Positions 8,430-17,541 of a stretch of DNA of 28,800 nt are shown here, piece by piece. The notes beneath the pieces are model-generated. The model was given only the letters and a program-made list of their open reading frames with translations, had not been told where the DNA came from and searched no databases. Made by a program: the position numbers and the translations under genes. Source of the DNA: Intoshia linei (Eukaryota > Orthonectida > Rhopaluridae); contig LWCA01000404.1 in NCBI GenBank assembly GCA_001642005.1, positions 1-28,800 of the forward strand, read 5' to 3'. Every line of letters begins with the position of its first letter. Position 1 is the first letter of the stretch.

Positions 8430-11400
8430 ATGAAACACTATGAAACCTTACAAGAAACGCAGACACAGGGTCAACCAGAGACTTCAGAAATATCAATCAG
8501 TGAAAATAACGTGGAAATACCTATTGCAATAGTAACATCAAATGAAACTGGTGGTTTGGGCATGTTTTCTGCTGTATTTGCACCGGTAGCATTGTCAATG
8601 TTTAGTACTGTTTTATTTCAGCGTTTGGGTTTTATTGTTGGAAACGCTGGATTCATATACAGCGTCCTAATGATTGTTATTGCATATCTCATACTTTTAT
8701 CTACCGTTTTGTCTTTATCAGCGATATCAACTAATGGAGCTATTAAGGGTGGTGGAGCTTATTGTAATTTTTCTTTTTTACACTACACTTTGAGATTGTT
8801 TTGTATAAAAGTATATTAAAAATGCATCTTCTCAGAATGAGACTTGCCGGTTCTCTGTATATTTTAAATTTTGAAAAATTTTTTGGAGAAAAATCCATTA
8901 TTGGCCTTGGAAACGTATTAAATATGATTATCCCAAATAACTCTTAACAACCTATCTATTTAATTACCCCATTGTCAAAAAATTTCCATATATTACCAAA
9001 TGTAGTAGTTAAAAAAGCCCTTGTATCAGATACGCCATGAAAATTATCTGTGCCATCTCCATGTCACATTATTAACTCTTAGGGTAGTACATTTCAATTG
9101 AGAATTGATGCATTATGAATTTACAAATGATAAAAATTGTTATTATATTTTATATAAACATTTCTAGACATGATTAGTCGAGCTCTCGGACCAGAATTCG
9201 GAGGAAGTCTTGGTTTTTTGTTTTTCATAGCTAATGCGATATCTGCTTCATTATACATTAGCGCATTTGTAGAAGGATTGGTGGAAGTTATCAATAAGTA
9301 CATGAATATACCTGTAGACATAGGTTGGTTGTATTTATATTCTGCATGCACATTGCTTTTTGGCTTTATGATATGCATTATCGGTAGCAAGCTTTTTTCC
9401 AAGGCAACCACCCTTATTTTGGCTACCGTGTTTTTTTGCACACTGTCTTGTATATTTAGTTTCTTTTATATCTTTCAAGTTGATGTCAATTTGCCAAAAA
9501 TTAGTGTTGAATTTTATAATGACACTATAACGTCAATTAGATACACCTCCTTTAGTAAAAAAACCTTTAATGAAAACCTTTATGGTAATTTTACCAAAGA
9601 TTACATCACTGGACATCAAATGTCATTTTTTACAGTGTTTGCAGTTTTATTTAGTAGCATCACAGGAATCATGAATGGTGCAAACATGTCTGGTGAACTT
9701 AAAAATCCATCTAAAGCTATACCGAAAGGAACTCTATGTGCTTTAACTTATACCTATGTTACTTATATCATCATGATTTTTTTCATTTCTTTCACATGCA
9801 ATCGAGAAATTTTACAAAGAAGCTATAATTTTCTCCAGGATATCAATATTTTTTCTTTTTTTGTGGGTATGTTTTTAGGTATATAAAAATTTATGGTAAT
9901 ACATTACATCAAGAACAATTGAATCAATAAATTCATGAGACGAAGAGTCAAAAAAATCTAAACTTTTCATGAATAAACGTTTTTAGAAAATTGAAAATTT
10001 TAAAATTATTATTTTATTTAATTTCATGGACCTGGTGTATGAGCTGTTTACAAGACACTAATATTAATAATTAATGTTACAACTTTTAATATTTTAGTTA
10101 TTGGATTTTCGACTGCTACATTATCTGCAGCCTTAGCCAATTTTATTGGAGCCTCAAGAATATTAGTAGCCATGTCTGAAGACGAATTATTTTGGTTTTT
10201 TTTAAACTTTGCTAAAAAACGAGGTAAAAATGGAAACCCTTATGCAGCGGTGGTTTTTACTTATTTTGTTATTCAATTATTTTTATTTATTGGATCTGTT
10301 AATATTATTGCTCCAATTGCTTCTGTGTGCTTTTTACTTATTTATGCAGCTGTCAATGTGGCTTGTTTGGGATTGCATTTAACTTCCGCACCAAATTTTA
10401 GGTATTTTTATTGTTTGAGTATAGTAGTATGGCCAGAAAAAAAGACGTACTATCAATTTTAGTTTATTTGATAATAAATGTAAAGCTAAAACTACTTATC
10501 TATGATGACGAATAAAAATTTTCGGCTTAAAATTTATTCCAAATAAACTAAAAGTGATAGTACGTATTTTTTCTGGTCACACTAAGTAAAGTGATATCTC
10601 GATCTAGTCACGTTCAATTACTTAAATTCTAGTTTATTTGGTGTATTTAACTTAAATGTAAAGCCAAAACTACTTATCTATGATGACGAATAAAAATTTT
10701 CGGCTTCAAATGTACTCCAAATAAACTAAGTGATAGTACGTATTTTTCTGGTCACTTTATTTTAAGCCAAAAATATTTTTTGCAATCATAGATACGTATG
10801 TATGTAATTTTTGCTTGACATATAATTTCAAATAAACTAAAATTGAATTAATCAATCGTGACTAGATTGAGATATCACGGTAATAGCTATTTATCATAAT
10901 TAGGGCAAGCAAAAGTCAGAAAATTTAAAATTTGTATGTTAAATAGTTTAACATTTCCAACATGATGGCACCGATATCGTCAATATTAATTGGCTAATTA
11001 AAATTTTATAAAGTTAATACGGTTAGAAAAGTTAAAAAATTTTCCAAATGTTAGAATTTTTATTTAAAGTTAATAAAATTAGATTTTGAAATATTCAATT
11101 ATTTACATGTTCATTGTTTTTAAATTTTAATCTAATTATCAGTTAATGCCTAAATTTCCAAAGTCGAGACAAGAAAAAATTCATATTTTAAGAATATTTC
11201 CAAATAAATTTAAAATAAATATAAAATAAAGGACGGCAGTTTAATTTGTATCAAATGCAATTGTGATGTCTTATTTGAAAAATTATATTGTGTGCAGAGT
11301 CATATGTCGTCTGTTAAACACAAATCATTAACTTTGAATGATACTACTCCAATCCGTAAATATTGTAAATTAAAAAGTAATTTTGTTACTGACATAGTAG

Positions 11401-14400
11401 AACTGTTTGCCTTGGTAGACATACCTTATACAAGTTAAACAACAAAAACTTAAAGGAATTTTTTACAAACATGGGCAAATCGTTACCACCTGAAAACAAT
11501 TTTCGTGGTAAAATAGAGCAGGTATATTTGAAGGAAATTGAAAGAATAAAAATTGTGTTGTAAATATCAATTAATATTTATGATGTTGGATGAAACCGAT
11601 TTAAACGATGTTAAATATATAAATATAATTGTCGGTACTTTGAAAAAACCCCAAAATTTAATGCTGTTTGGCTGTAAAATGATTAATACAAACATGAATG
11701 GTCAAATTGTATCTATGATTGGATTATATAATGAATTAAACGGGTATACATCTATAGCAGGTGTTATTGACATGAAAAAAAAGTCGTTTACTATTAATCA
11801 AGCATATGATACTATAAAAAAATACAATTTATTCCTGACCCATGTGAAATACAACTATATATAGAAAAAAGACTAAAAAAGAATGATATCAAAAAAATTA
11901 TGTTAGCTATGGATCAGTCCAAACCTCCTTCATTGTACAGCTAATTGAGAAATGGCCCTTCAACTTCTAAATGTGTAGAAAGAAATTTCAACATGCTGAA
12001 GACATTACTCACAAAACAAAGGAATTTTTTATTAAGTAACGTTAAAAAATTGTTTAATATTGTACCATAATAAATGTTAATATTTAATTTTTTAAACTAT
12101 TTTTAAAAAAAAAAATTTTAACAGGGGGGCCAAATTGAATTTTTAATGTATTTTTTATGGGTTAAAAAAGTTAGAATTTTGATAGGTTATATTTTAATGA
12201 TTTTATAAGTTAGAAAAAGTTTGCCCTAATAAAGTATTGAAATATATTCAGTATCTGCTTTCGATAAGGCTTATCAGGAAAAAATATTTTGTATCAATAA
12301 TTGACTGATTGTGCCGATTTAAAATCATTTTTCGTATGAAGGAATGTTACCAACATTGAAATAAATCTCAAAATAATAATAAAAAAGTTATACTTGATTT
12401 AATTTAAAATTTTTGGAAATGAAAAATTTATTTAGCAATGATAAAAAATCCGACTGAATAATTTATCAAACTGAAACACATATTTGTGTATTTCAAACGT
12501 GTATACCTTCAATTCCCATTTTTTTTTTAAATTATAGGATAAATATTTACATTTGCATTTTTAATTTTATTTAAATATTTAAAAAATATTGGTTGATAAT
12601 ACATTAAAAGTTATTTTTCACCGTGAAGGCGTCACTTTATGACATTGAAATTTTTAACTTTTAATTTGTATTTAAACCGGAAGAAGCTATATATATCTGA
12701 TTTTTTTTTTAAATTTTAGGACTACGTATTAGGACTATTATATTAGTATTTTTTTTAAAATGATGAGTAATTTGTGGTTTTGACCGTGAAAGTATGAGTT
12801 TTTATGTTTGGAATTTTTTGTGTGTTAACTGGATATAACTATAAACTCTAATTTTTTTTAAAAAGGGTAATCTGTGGTTTTGATGGTGAAAATGCACTTT
12901 TTTAAGATTAAGATTTTTGATAATGTTTATAATTTTAAAACCTATTCCATAATGTATGCTGTATAAAAATTTTAGGACGTTTTTCATTTTTAAAAAAAGG
13001 GTAATTTGTGGTTTTGGCCGTGAATATATAAGATTTTAAATATTAAATATATCATAATGTTGATGCTTATATAATATTTATCAGATTGAGTATTTTTTAT
13101 AATTTTAGGAATCTTTTGAATTTAAAAAAAAAAAAAGGGTAATTTTTTGTCTTTAAAGGACACAATTTCTGAAATCAATTTTAGAATTAAAAATTAAAAT
13201 TTTTAAAACCTAAAATAAATGAGCTAGAACTGAATTTAAAAACCCAAAATGTGCAAAAAAACATGATAAATACACTCAAAATACTATAGTCATACAAACC
13301 AATAAAAATCTGATAATCCTCTAATACTGTTATGATTATACATTGTATTTATCTTGGCATTTTTAGATTAATTTAAGTAATACATAACAGCGACAAGGAG
13401 AAGATTAAATATTAACCGCTTTTAAAAAATGTTTTTATAAATTTTTTAAAATAGAAAAGACATGGACGGTGTAACAACGTGACTTTTGTAAAATGAAAAA
13501 AAGTAACAAAAGTAGACACCTTAATAGATCCGAACCTACCAAACTCGAGTTGAACCGAAAATGAAATTAGGTCCTAAATATTTTTCACAAAAATGGCAGT
13601 GTCATATAGTCCGTAACCATCTATCATATCCAAGATTCTTGACTTTACATTACATTTAACACACAAAAGAGTTATGATATTGAAGAATATACTTTTTGAA
13701 TGCTCAATTTGCAAAAACAGGGCACCTAAATACCTACATTTAAGAGGGTCGTAGGTACGGTCCTATACCCTAATATAAGATGTATTAATAATTTACTAAA
13801 TGCTAATTATTTTATTTAGACCTACCTTTAAATATTTTAATTCAATAACTTGCATTTGTGGATTAACCACAGCTTTGATAGCATGTTTTCTAGTCGATTA
13901 CACTTATGCATCTATTGTCATTTTATTATGTATCTTTATATTCACTATATTACATTTCCGTCAATTCGATGCGGATTGGGGTTCAATGACGCAATCATTA
14001 TTATTCCATCAATTACGAAAATACTTGCTTCTTTTGGACAATAGAAGTAACCACGTAAAATACTGGAGACCTCACATATTGCACTTGGTAAGTGACATTA
14101 GATCGTCATTCAGAGAAGTAGCCTTTGTGAATGATTTAAAAAAGAGCGGTTTGTACATGATTGGTAATGTTTATTTGAACCCGTTGTACAAACGAAGCAG
14201 AGGGCTATTTAGTGATTCAGACACTGACTTTACAGACACATTAAAAGAAAATATTGTAAAAATTTCCCCCATCAAACGAACGGCCATGTTGGCAGATTTA
14301 TGGTCGTCCGTAGTTAAATCATTTTCCATAAAAGCATTTGTTGATATTGTATTCGAAAATAACCTAGAAAATGGAGTGCGTCATCTCATGCAAATATCGG

Positions 14401-15343
14401 GTATTGGCGCCATGAAACCCAATACTGTCTGTTTATCCTTATTTAAAAACGAACAAGTCTATTCATATAATGATAAGTTTGATAAAATTAAAGAGTCTGT
14501 TTTTGAAGAAAGTGTACAAAGTGTGTCACATCAAAAAATTACTCAAAGAGTCAAAGATTTATTGTTGAGGATTGCTAGTTTTTATCCCCAATCTTTGAAT
14601 TCTACCGACCAAATTGAAAATTCAAACCATTCAAGCAATTTAAAAAAAATGTCAAATTTAACCTTTTTACGCATTTTATCGGATTGTTTGGAAATGAATA
14701 TGAACATTTGCATCCTTGCCAATTTCAATAATTTTAAAAAACCCATTAAGCGATCTTTTGGTATAGCATTGCATTCTCTTCGTTTAAATACTGAATTTAT
14801 CAATATTGATGTCTGGCCCATAGAAGAGTATAAGTTGTATCAAAATTACAAGATTCACAATTCTACCTTTGAAACTTATTCTACGCCTACAATTTTAACT
14901 ATTCAAATGGCATATGTTTTGAAAATGACTAAATATTGGAAAAAAATTACCAATCTTCGCATTTTTTTATTTAAACGAAATGATTTTGATGTTTTACCTG
15001 TTTATCAAAAGTTACTTGAAAGTATGAGAATTGATGCTAATGTTTTTGTTATTGAGGAAAATATTTATAATGTTATCTCTCAAGAAGAAAATTTGGACCC
15101 TCAAAAGTTTTCCTCTCAAATTAATAATATTATTAGCCATTACGTTGATCGAACGGTAAATTTATCAACGTGATATAATTATCTCTTATTTAGAGAGTGA
15201 TATTTCGAGTTTTACCTATTGAATATATATCTAACAATTTTTATGAATCCGAAAATAACCAAACGGGTGAAGATATGCTGACTTATCTAAACCAAAGTTC
15301 ATTGAACAGTATACCAGTAATTCATTTATTAAGTTGTGGATAA
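8430..15343 (+). CDS. SLC12A9-like cation-chloride cotransporter family protein, about 940 aa, five exons
   Basis: Exons: 8430-8763, 9168-9866, 10098-10401, 13820-15155, 15194-15343; all junctions keep frame. After a 43-residue N-terminus the transporter core starts with GGLGMFSAVFAPVALSMFS. Further landmarks are GGGAY|YMISRALGPEFGGSLG, DYITGHQMSFFTVFAVLF, NGANMSGELKNPSKAIPKG, IGASRILVAMSEDELF and LTSAPNFR|PTFKYF. The C-terminal domain reads SLLFHQLRKYLLLLDNRSNHVKYWRP, FVNDLKKSGLYMIGNV, ISGIGAMKPNT, INIDVWPIEEYKL and LRIFLFKR, ending in a YLNQSSL...PVIHLL segment. This order is that of SLC12A9 (cation-chloride cotransporter interacting protein), a polytopic membrane protein of about 914 aa in human. 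Intron 4 is only 38 nt. For exon 2 I prefer the donor GTATGT at 9867: it reproduces the spacing seen in vertebrate SLC12A9, whereas the alternative at 9879 adds four residues. The stop TAA overlaps AATAAA. Confidence 0.88.
8764..9167 (+). other. SLC12A9-like intron 1 (404 nt)
   Basis: Donor GTAATT after GGGAY and acceptor TTTCTAG before ACATGATTAGT. No further feature was recognised inside. Confidence 0.75.
10430..10890. mobile_element. Foldback MITE cluster (nested and duplicated inverted repeats)
   Basis: A first unit runs from GGCCAGAAAAAAAGACGTACTA (about 10430) to TAGTACGTATTTTTTCTGG (about 10580). Its arms are inverted copies that meet around TTTAGTTTATTTG / CAAATAAACTAAA. A near-identical stretch (AAAACTACTTATCTATGATG, then ACGAATAAAAATTTTCGGCTT) recurs about 175 bp later (about 10658-10757). 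The outer ends GTGATATCTCGATCTAGTCACG (about 10591) and CGTGACTAGATTGAGATATCAC (about 10858) are inverted to each other. This fits one foldback element carrying a second copy or internal duplication. Confidence 0.72.
10897..12229 (+). mobile_element. Decayed hAT-type transposon, CGGBP1-related
   Basis: The ends are inverted: TTAGGGCAAGC at about 10902 and GTTTGCCCTAA at about 12219. Plus-strand remnants in broken frames read as a C-x-x-C...H zinc-finger-like start (CIKCNCDVLFEKL..SHMSSVKH, about 11245-11330), then VELFALVDIPYT and a KSLPPENNFRGKIEQVYL block, which resemble the CGGBP1-type hAT N-terminus. Next come MLDETDLNDVKYINIIVGTL (about 11580-11640, the D-E-T-x-D catalytic-region motif) and a short C-terminal hAT dimerisation-like end (CVERNFNMLKTLLTKQRNFL, about 11970-12030). 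Most of the catalytic core is deleted. No exact 8-bp target duplication was confirmed. Confidence 0.62.
11553..12070 (+). pseudogene. hAT transposase remnant (internally deleted)
   Basis: The longest open piece (11553-11864, 103 aa) contains DETDLNDVKY followed by IIVGTLK and INTNMNGQI. This corresponds to the first catalytic Asp region and the adjoining beta strand of hAT transposases of the CGGBP1-like group. It stops at 11862-11864. A second piece after about 11900 supplies only the C-terminal dimerisation-like residues. The missing central part, including the large helical insertion and second Asp, makes it non-functional. Confidence 0.5.
12390..13170. repeat. Copy of the long-inverted-repeat family with internal ~100-140-bp periodicity
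   Basis: Blocks match the right arm of the 22-25 kb element in the same orientation, for example AAAAATATTGGTTGATAATA, TTTTTCACCG and GAAG(G/T)CGTCACTTAT. From about 12760 a motif of the form A-run, GGGTAATYTGTGGTTTTGR, CCGTGAA recurs at about 12770, 12865, 13000 and, diverged, 13135. Each copy is separated by 95-135 bp of AT-rich sequence that usually contains TTTTAGG. The same motif appears at about 24996 and 25125. It reads as a decayed internally repetitive part of the element. Confidence 0.6.
13171..13819. other. Remainder of SLC12A9-like intron 3
   Basis: AT-rich sequence with no open reading frame, RNA gene or repeat terminus that I can recognise. The acceptor at its end, TTATTTAG before ACCTACC, is clear. 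Confidence 0.5.
15156..15193 (+). other. 38-nt intron in the SLC12A9-like gene
   Basis: GTAAAT donor directly after the DRT codons and a TTATTTAG acceptor. Without splicing the reading frame stops at 15171-15173; with splicing it continues as RVIFRVLPIEYIS... to a C-terminus that aligns in position with the last strand and helix of SLC12A9 (hydrophobic strand, L-P, then a Y-L helix and a hydrophobic strand). Confidence 0.75.
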
Positions 15344-15347
15344 TAAA
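15342..15347 (+). terminator. AATAAA poly(A) signal overlapping the SLC12A9-like stop codon
   Basis: The stop TAA (15341-15343) and AATAAA share two bases (TAATAAAG). The 3' UTR would be only some tens of bases long. Confidence 0.55.
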
Positions 15348-15629
15348 GTGTCAAAAATACTCGGCACCAAAATTTTTCCGGGGGAATTACCCACATTAAA
15401 ATCATACTTTGAGCCCCTGTATATTTAATTTATGGCAGCTTTATGCAATAATTTACTCTATGTATACTTAATTATAAATTAGACCGTGTTTATATCAGGA
15501 AAAGAAAATGTATTTTCACCAAATTTATAAATATATGAATAAAATTTTTAATATTTACATTTTGTACAAAGCATAAAGCTCATTAGAAAGAATCATCTCC
15601 ATAAATATCTGCCTAAATTTTCGTTGTTT

Positions 15630-16378
15630 TCAACAAGGTAAATTTATTGGAAATACTGTTATTATATCGCCATTTAATTCATCAAGATCGACATCCGTTT
15701 CAGTGCTAAGGGTTTCATTTTTGTTTACGTTCTCAATAGGCAAATTTTCGTTTGGTTCAGGGTTTGGTTTTTCCTTCTTTGTTTCTAATAAGGAAAGTTA
15801 TTAATATTTATTTTTTTAAAAATACCATTTTCCTCATCACTAAGATCTATCATATCCTTTATTACGTGCAGGTTGTTTGTTGAATGTCTATATGTGGAAA
15901 GTCGTTCGAAAATAGATTCTAAATTTTTAACTGGTTAATTAAAAAATTGATAAATGAATTTCATTTAATTTTAAAACTGTAAAATAAGAAATATGTGTAA
16001 AAAATTGTTATAAAAAATAAAAATTTATATTATAACGCGGGCCGCATAATTGACACCCCTGCTGTAAGCAAACATGAATATGATGATTAAATTACTAGTA
16101 TAATTACTTGATTTATCTTTGTTAAAAAATTCTTCATCGTCGCTAATTGACTTTGTAATCATTAATTTTTTGTATTTTTTCTTTTTGGATTTGATACGAT
16201 GGGATTTGGAACTACGTTTCTAAAATGAAATGAAATGTGACAATGTAAAATTTTCAATAATTTATAAAGTTAATTTTCATTACTAATGAAGCTAATGCTT
16301 CTTTTCTCAATTTTTTCAATTCATGTTTCTAAATTTAGTTGGTTGCGTTGTACAATGTACATTTGTTACCTCATTCAT
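15630..16378 (-). CDS. Hypothetical Lys-rich protein, about 141 aa, five exons
   Basis: Proposed exons: 16378-16370, 16328-16284, 16219-16108, 15930-15826, 15784-15630. Introns are 41, 64, 177 and 41 nt, all GT-AG, and all joins are in frame. The product starts MNE-KHELKKLRKEALASL, continues with a strongly basic KRSSKSHRIKSKKKKYKK patch (about 19-36), an acidic SISDDEEFFNKDKS segment, a short FERLSTYRHSTNNLHVIKDMIDLSDEEN part, then a Lys/Pro/Glu/Asn-rich stretch and a hydrophobic end ITVFPINLPC. Basic-then-acidic low-complexity composition suggests a nuclear or RNA-associated protein, but no domain is recognised. The three-codon first exon is uncertain; a longer 5' part upstream is possible. 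The gene converges on the SLC12A9-like gene with 286 bp between stops. Confidence 0.6.
16036..16062 (-). mobile_element. Solo hAT terminal repeat inside an intron
   Basis: Within the 177-nt intron of the Lys-rich gene the minus strand reads CAGGGGTGTCAATTATGCGG CCCGCG. This is close to the CAGGGGTGTCAAACTCGCGGCCC-type terminus of animal hAT (Charlie/ZBED-like) elements. It is one of the few GC-rich words in the window. No partner end was found. Confidence 0.5.
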
Positions 16379-16770
16379 CGTTTCATTAATGTACAAAATT
16401 TAAAATTGCACTTTATTTATATACATATTTGATGTATTTATGGAAATATTACATTAAAATTGAGGCATACTGTAACATACATTACCATCTCAACACAACA
16501 TTTTTTATTTTGCCAAATATATATTGTTCATAATTTTTCAACGATGTTAGTTTACGTGATGTAAATGTGATGATTACATGATGGTATATTATTTTTGATT
16601 ATAAATTATAATCAAAAAATGCCATTCATAACACAGAACAACATTTTCGAACTTTTTAACGACTTTCTCACAAATTTAATTATGAAAGTGAAGGGTTTTA
16701 TTATTAATTGATAATTTCAAAATGACAGATACATATGTCGCGTAGTTACAAAAATAATTAAATAATAAAA
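16379..16770. other. Intergenic, with an AT hairpin
   Basis: No gene was seen. A 27-nt inverted repeat (16592-16618, 12-bp arms of TTTTTGATTATA around an AAT centre) could form a hairpin or mark a foldback remnant. Confidence 0.5.
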
Positions 16771-16797
16771 ATATTGATAGGGATTCCCTATCAATAT
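16771..16797. repeat. 27-nt perfect palindrome with one-base centre
   Basis: 13-bp arms ATATTGATAGGGA and TCCCTATCAATAT flank a single T. It directly abuts the presumed left end of the Tc1/mariner relic (TACAGTGTTGATC at 16797), so it may be part of that element's subterminal structure or an independent insertion scar. Confidence 0.7.
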
Positions 16798-17437
16798 ACA
16801 GTGTTGATCATAAGATTATAATAATTCCTTTTTACATATTCTGTGGTTACTAATTCACTAATGAACAGATGAAATTAAATAAAATTTTGAATATAAGTTA
16901 CCCTTATATTTATTTTTAATTGGAATTAATTAATATGTTGTAACACCTCATCTAGTATGTATGAGAGCCATAATTCTCTGTGACATACTATTAATACAGT
17001 CTTTTCAAATTAATAAAATTGTTTAATACATTTTTATAGGTATTCTGGTTCATTATACCTTCACAAATCTGTAATTCACCCATTCCCACAGAAGATATAG
17101 CCCAAACCATTACTTTTGTTTGAAAATTTTACTGTTTGTATGTAGGATGCATTCTGGCCTTAATGATTCGCATAATCTTATTATTTTTATTTAATAAATT
17201 TTTAAAATCTTTATTATTCGTGCAAATAAGTAAATAACATGCTAATTGTGACGGAATTCATCTGAAAACGACAAAAAGCGCATTTTCATGAATTTTCTCT
17301 TAAAATACGATTTTGACGAGTATATTTTATAAAATCTTAATTCATTTTAATCAAAATTATAATTGAATTTGGGCAGGTAAATATTAACCAATTTAATAAA
17401 ATTTTAAATTAAAAAAAGTGGACATTTTATTGTACAG
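16797..17437 (-). mobile_element. Tc1/mariner-family transposon relic
   Basis: On the minus strand, broken frames between about 17290 and 16950 read LSFSDEF.HN, then HPTYKQ and a clear VMVWAISSVGMGELQICEGI MNQNTYKNVL stretch. This is the V-M-V-W-G-x-x-S-x-x-G-x-G-x-L core with the following G-x-M-N-x-x-x-Y segment of Tc1-like transposases. Stops and frameshifts interrupt it, and both N- and C-terminal domains are missing or unreadable. Candidate ends are TACAGTG words at 16797 and near 17434, with a TGTCCAC-type word beside the latter; since the TACAGTG words are not properly inverted, the limits are approximate. Confidence 0.6.
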
Positions 17438-17541
17438 TGTTGTAATCATTTAGAAATTTAAAAATTAACATTAGATAGGATGAAGGATAAAAAATGTATT
17501 TGAATAAATAAAAAAATTAACAACTAATCCATAAATGAATT

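Larger units (their letters stand above)
10402..13819 (+). other. SLC12A9-like intron 3 (3.4 kb), filled with transposon remains
   Basis: Donor GTATTT after the APNFR codons and acceptor TTATTTAG before the PTFKYF codons. The intron holds, in order, foldback MITEs (about 10430-10890), a hAT relic (10897-12229), and a block of the long-inverted-repeat family (about 12390-13170). The last roughly 650 bases (13170-13819) show nothing recognisable. Confidence 0.85.

Noticed and set aside
9121-9441. Minus-strand open frame of 106 codons
   Set aside because: It is antisense to SLC12A9-like exon 2, whose plus-strand translation is strongly conserved.
12802-12987. Minus-strand open frame of 61 codons
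   Set aside because: It lies within the dispersed-repeat block in intron 3 and its composition is that of AT-rich repeat sequence.
14582-14821. Minus-strand open frame of 79 codons inside SLC12A9-like exon 4
   Set aside because: It is the reverse shadow of a coding exon with clear homology on the plus strand.
16592-16618. 27-nt AT hairpin as a possible transcription terminator or miRNA precursor
   Set aside because: The stem is too short for a miRNA precursor and eukaryotic genes do not use such terminators. It is recorded only as a hairpin.
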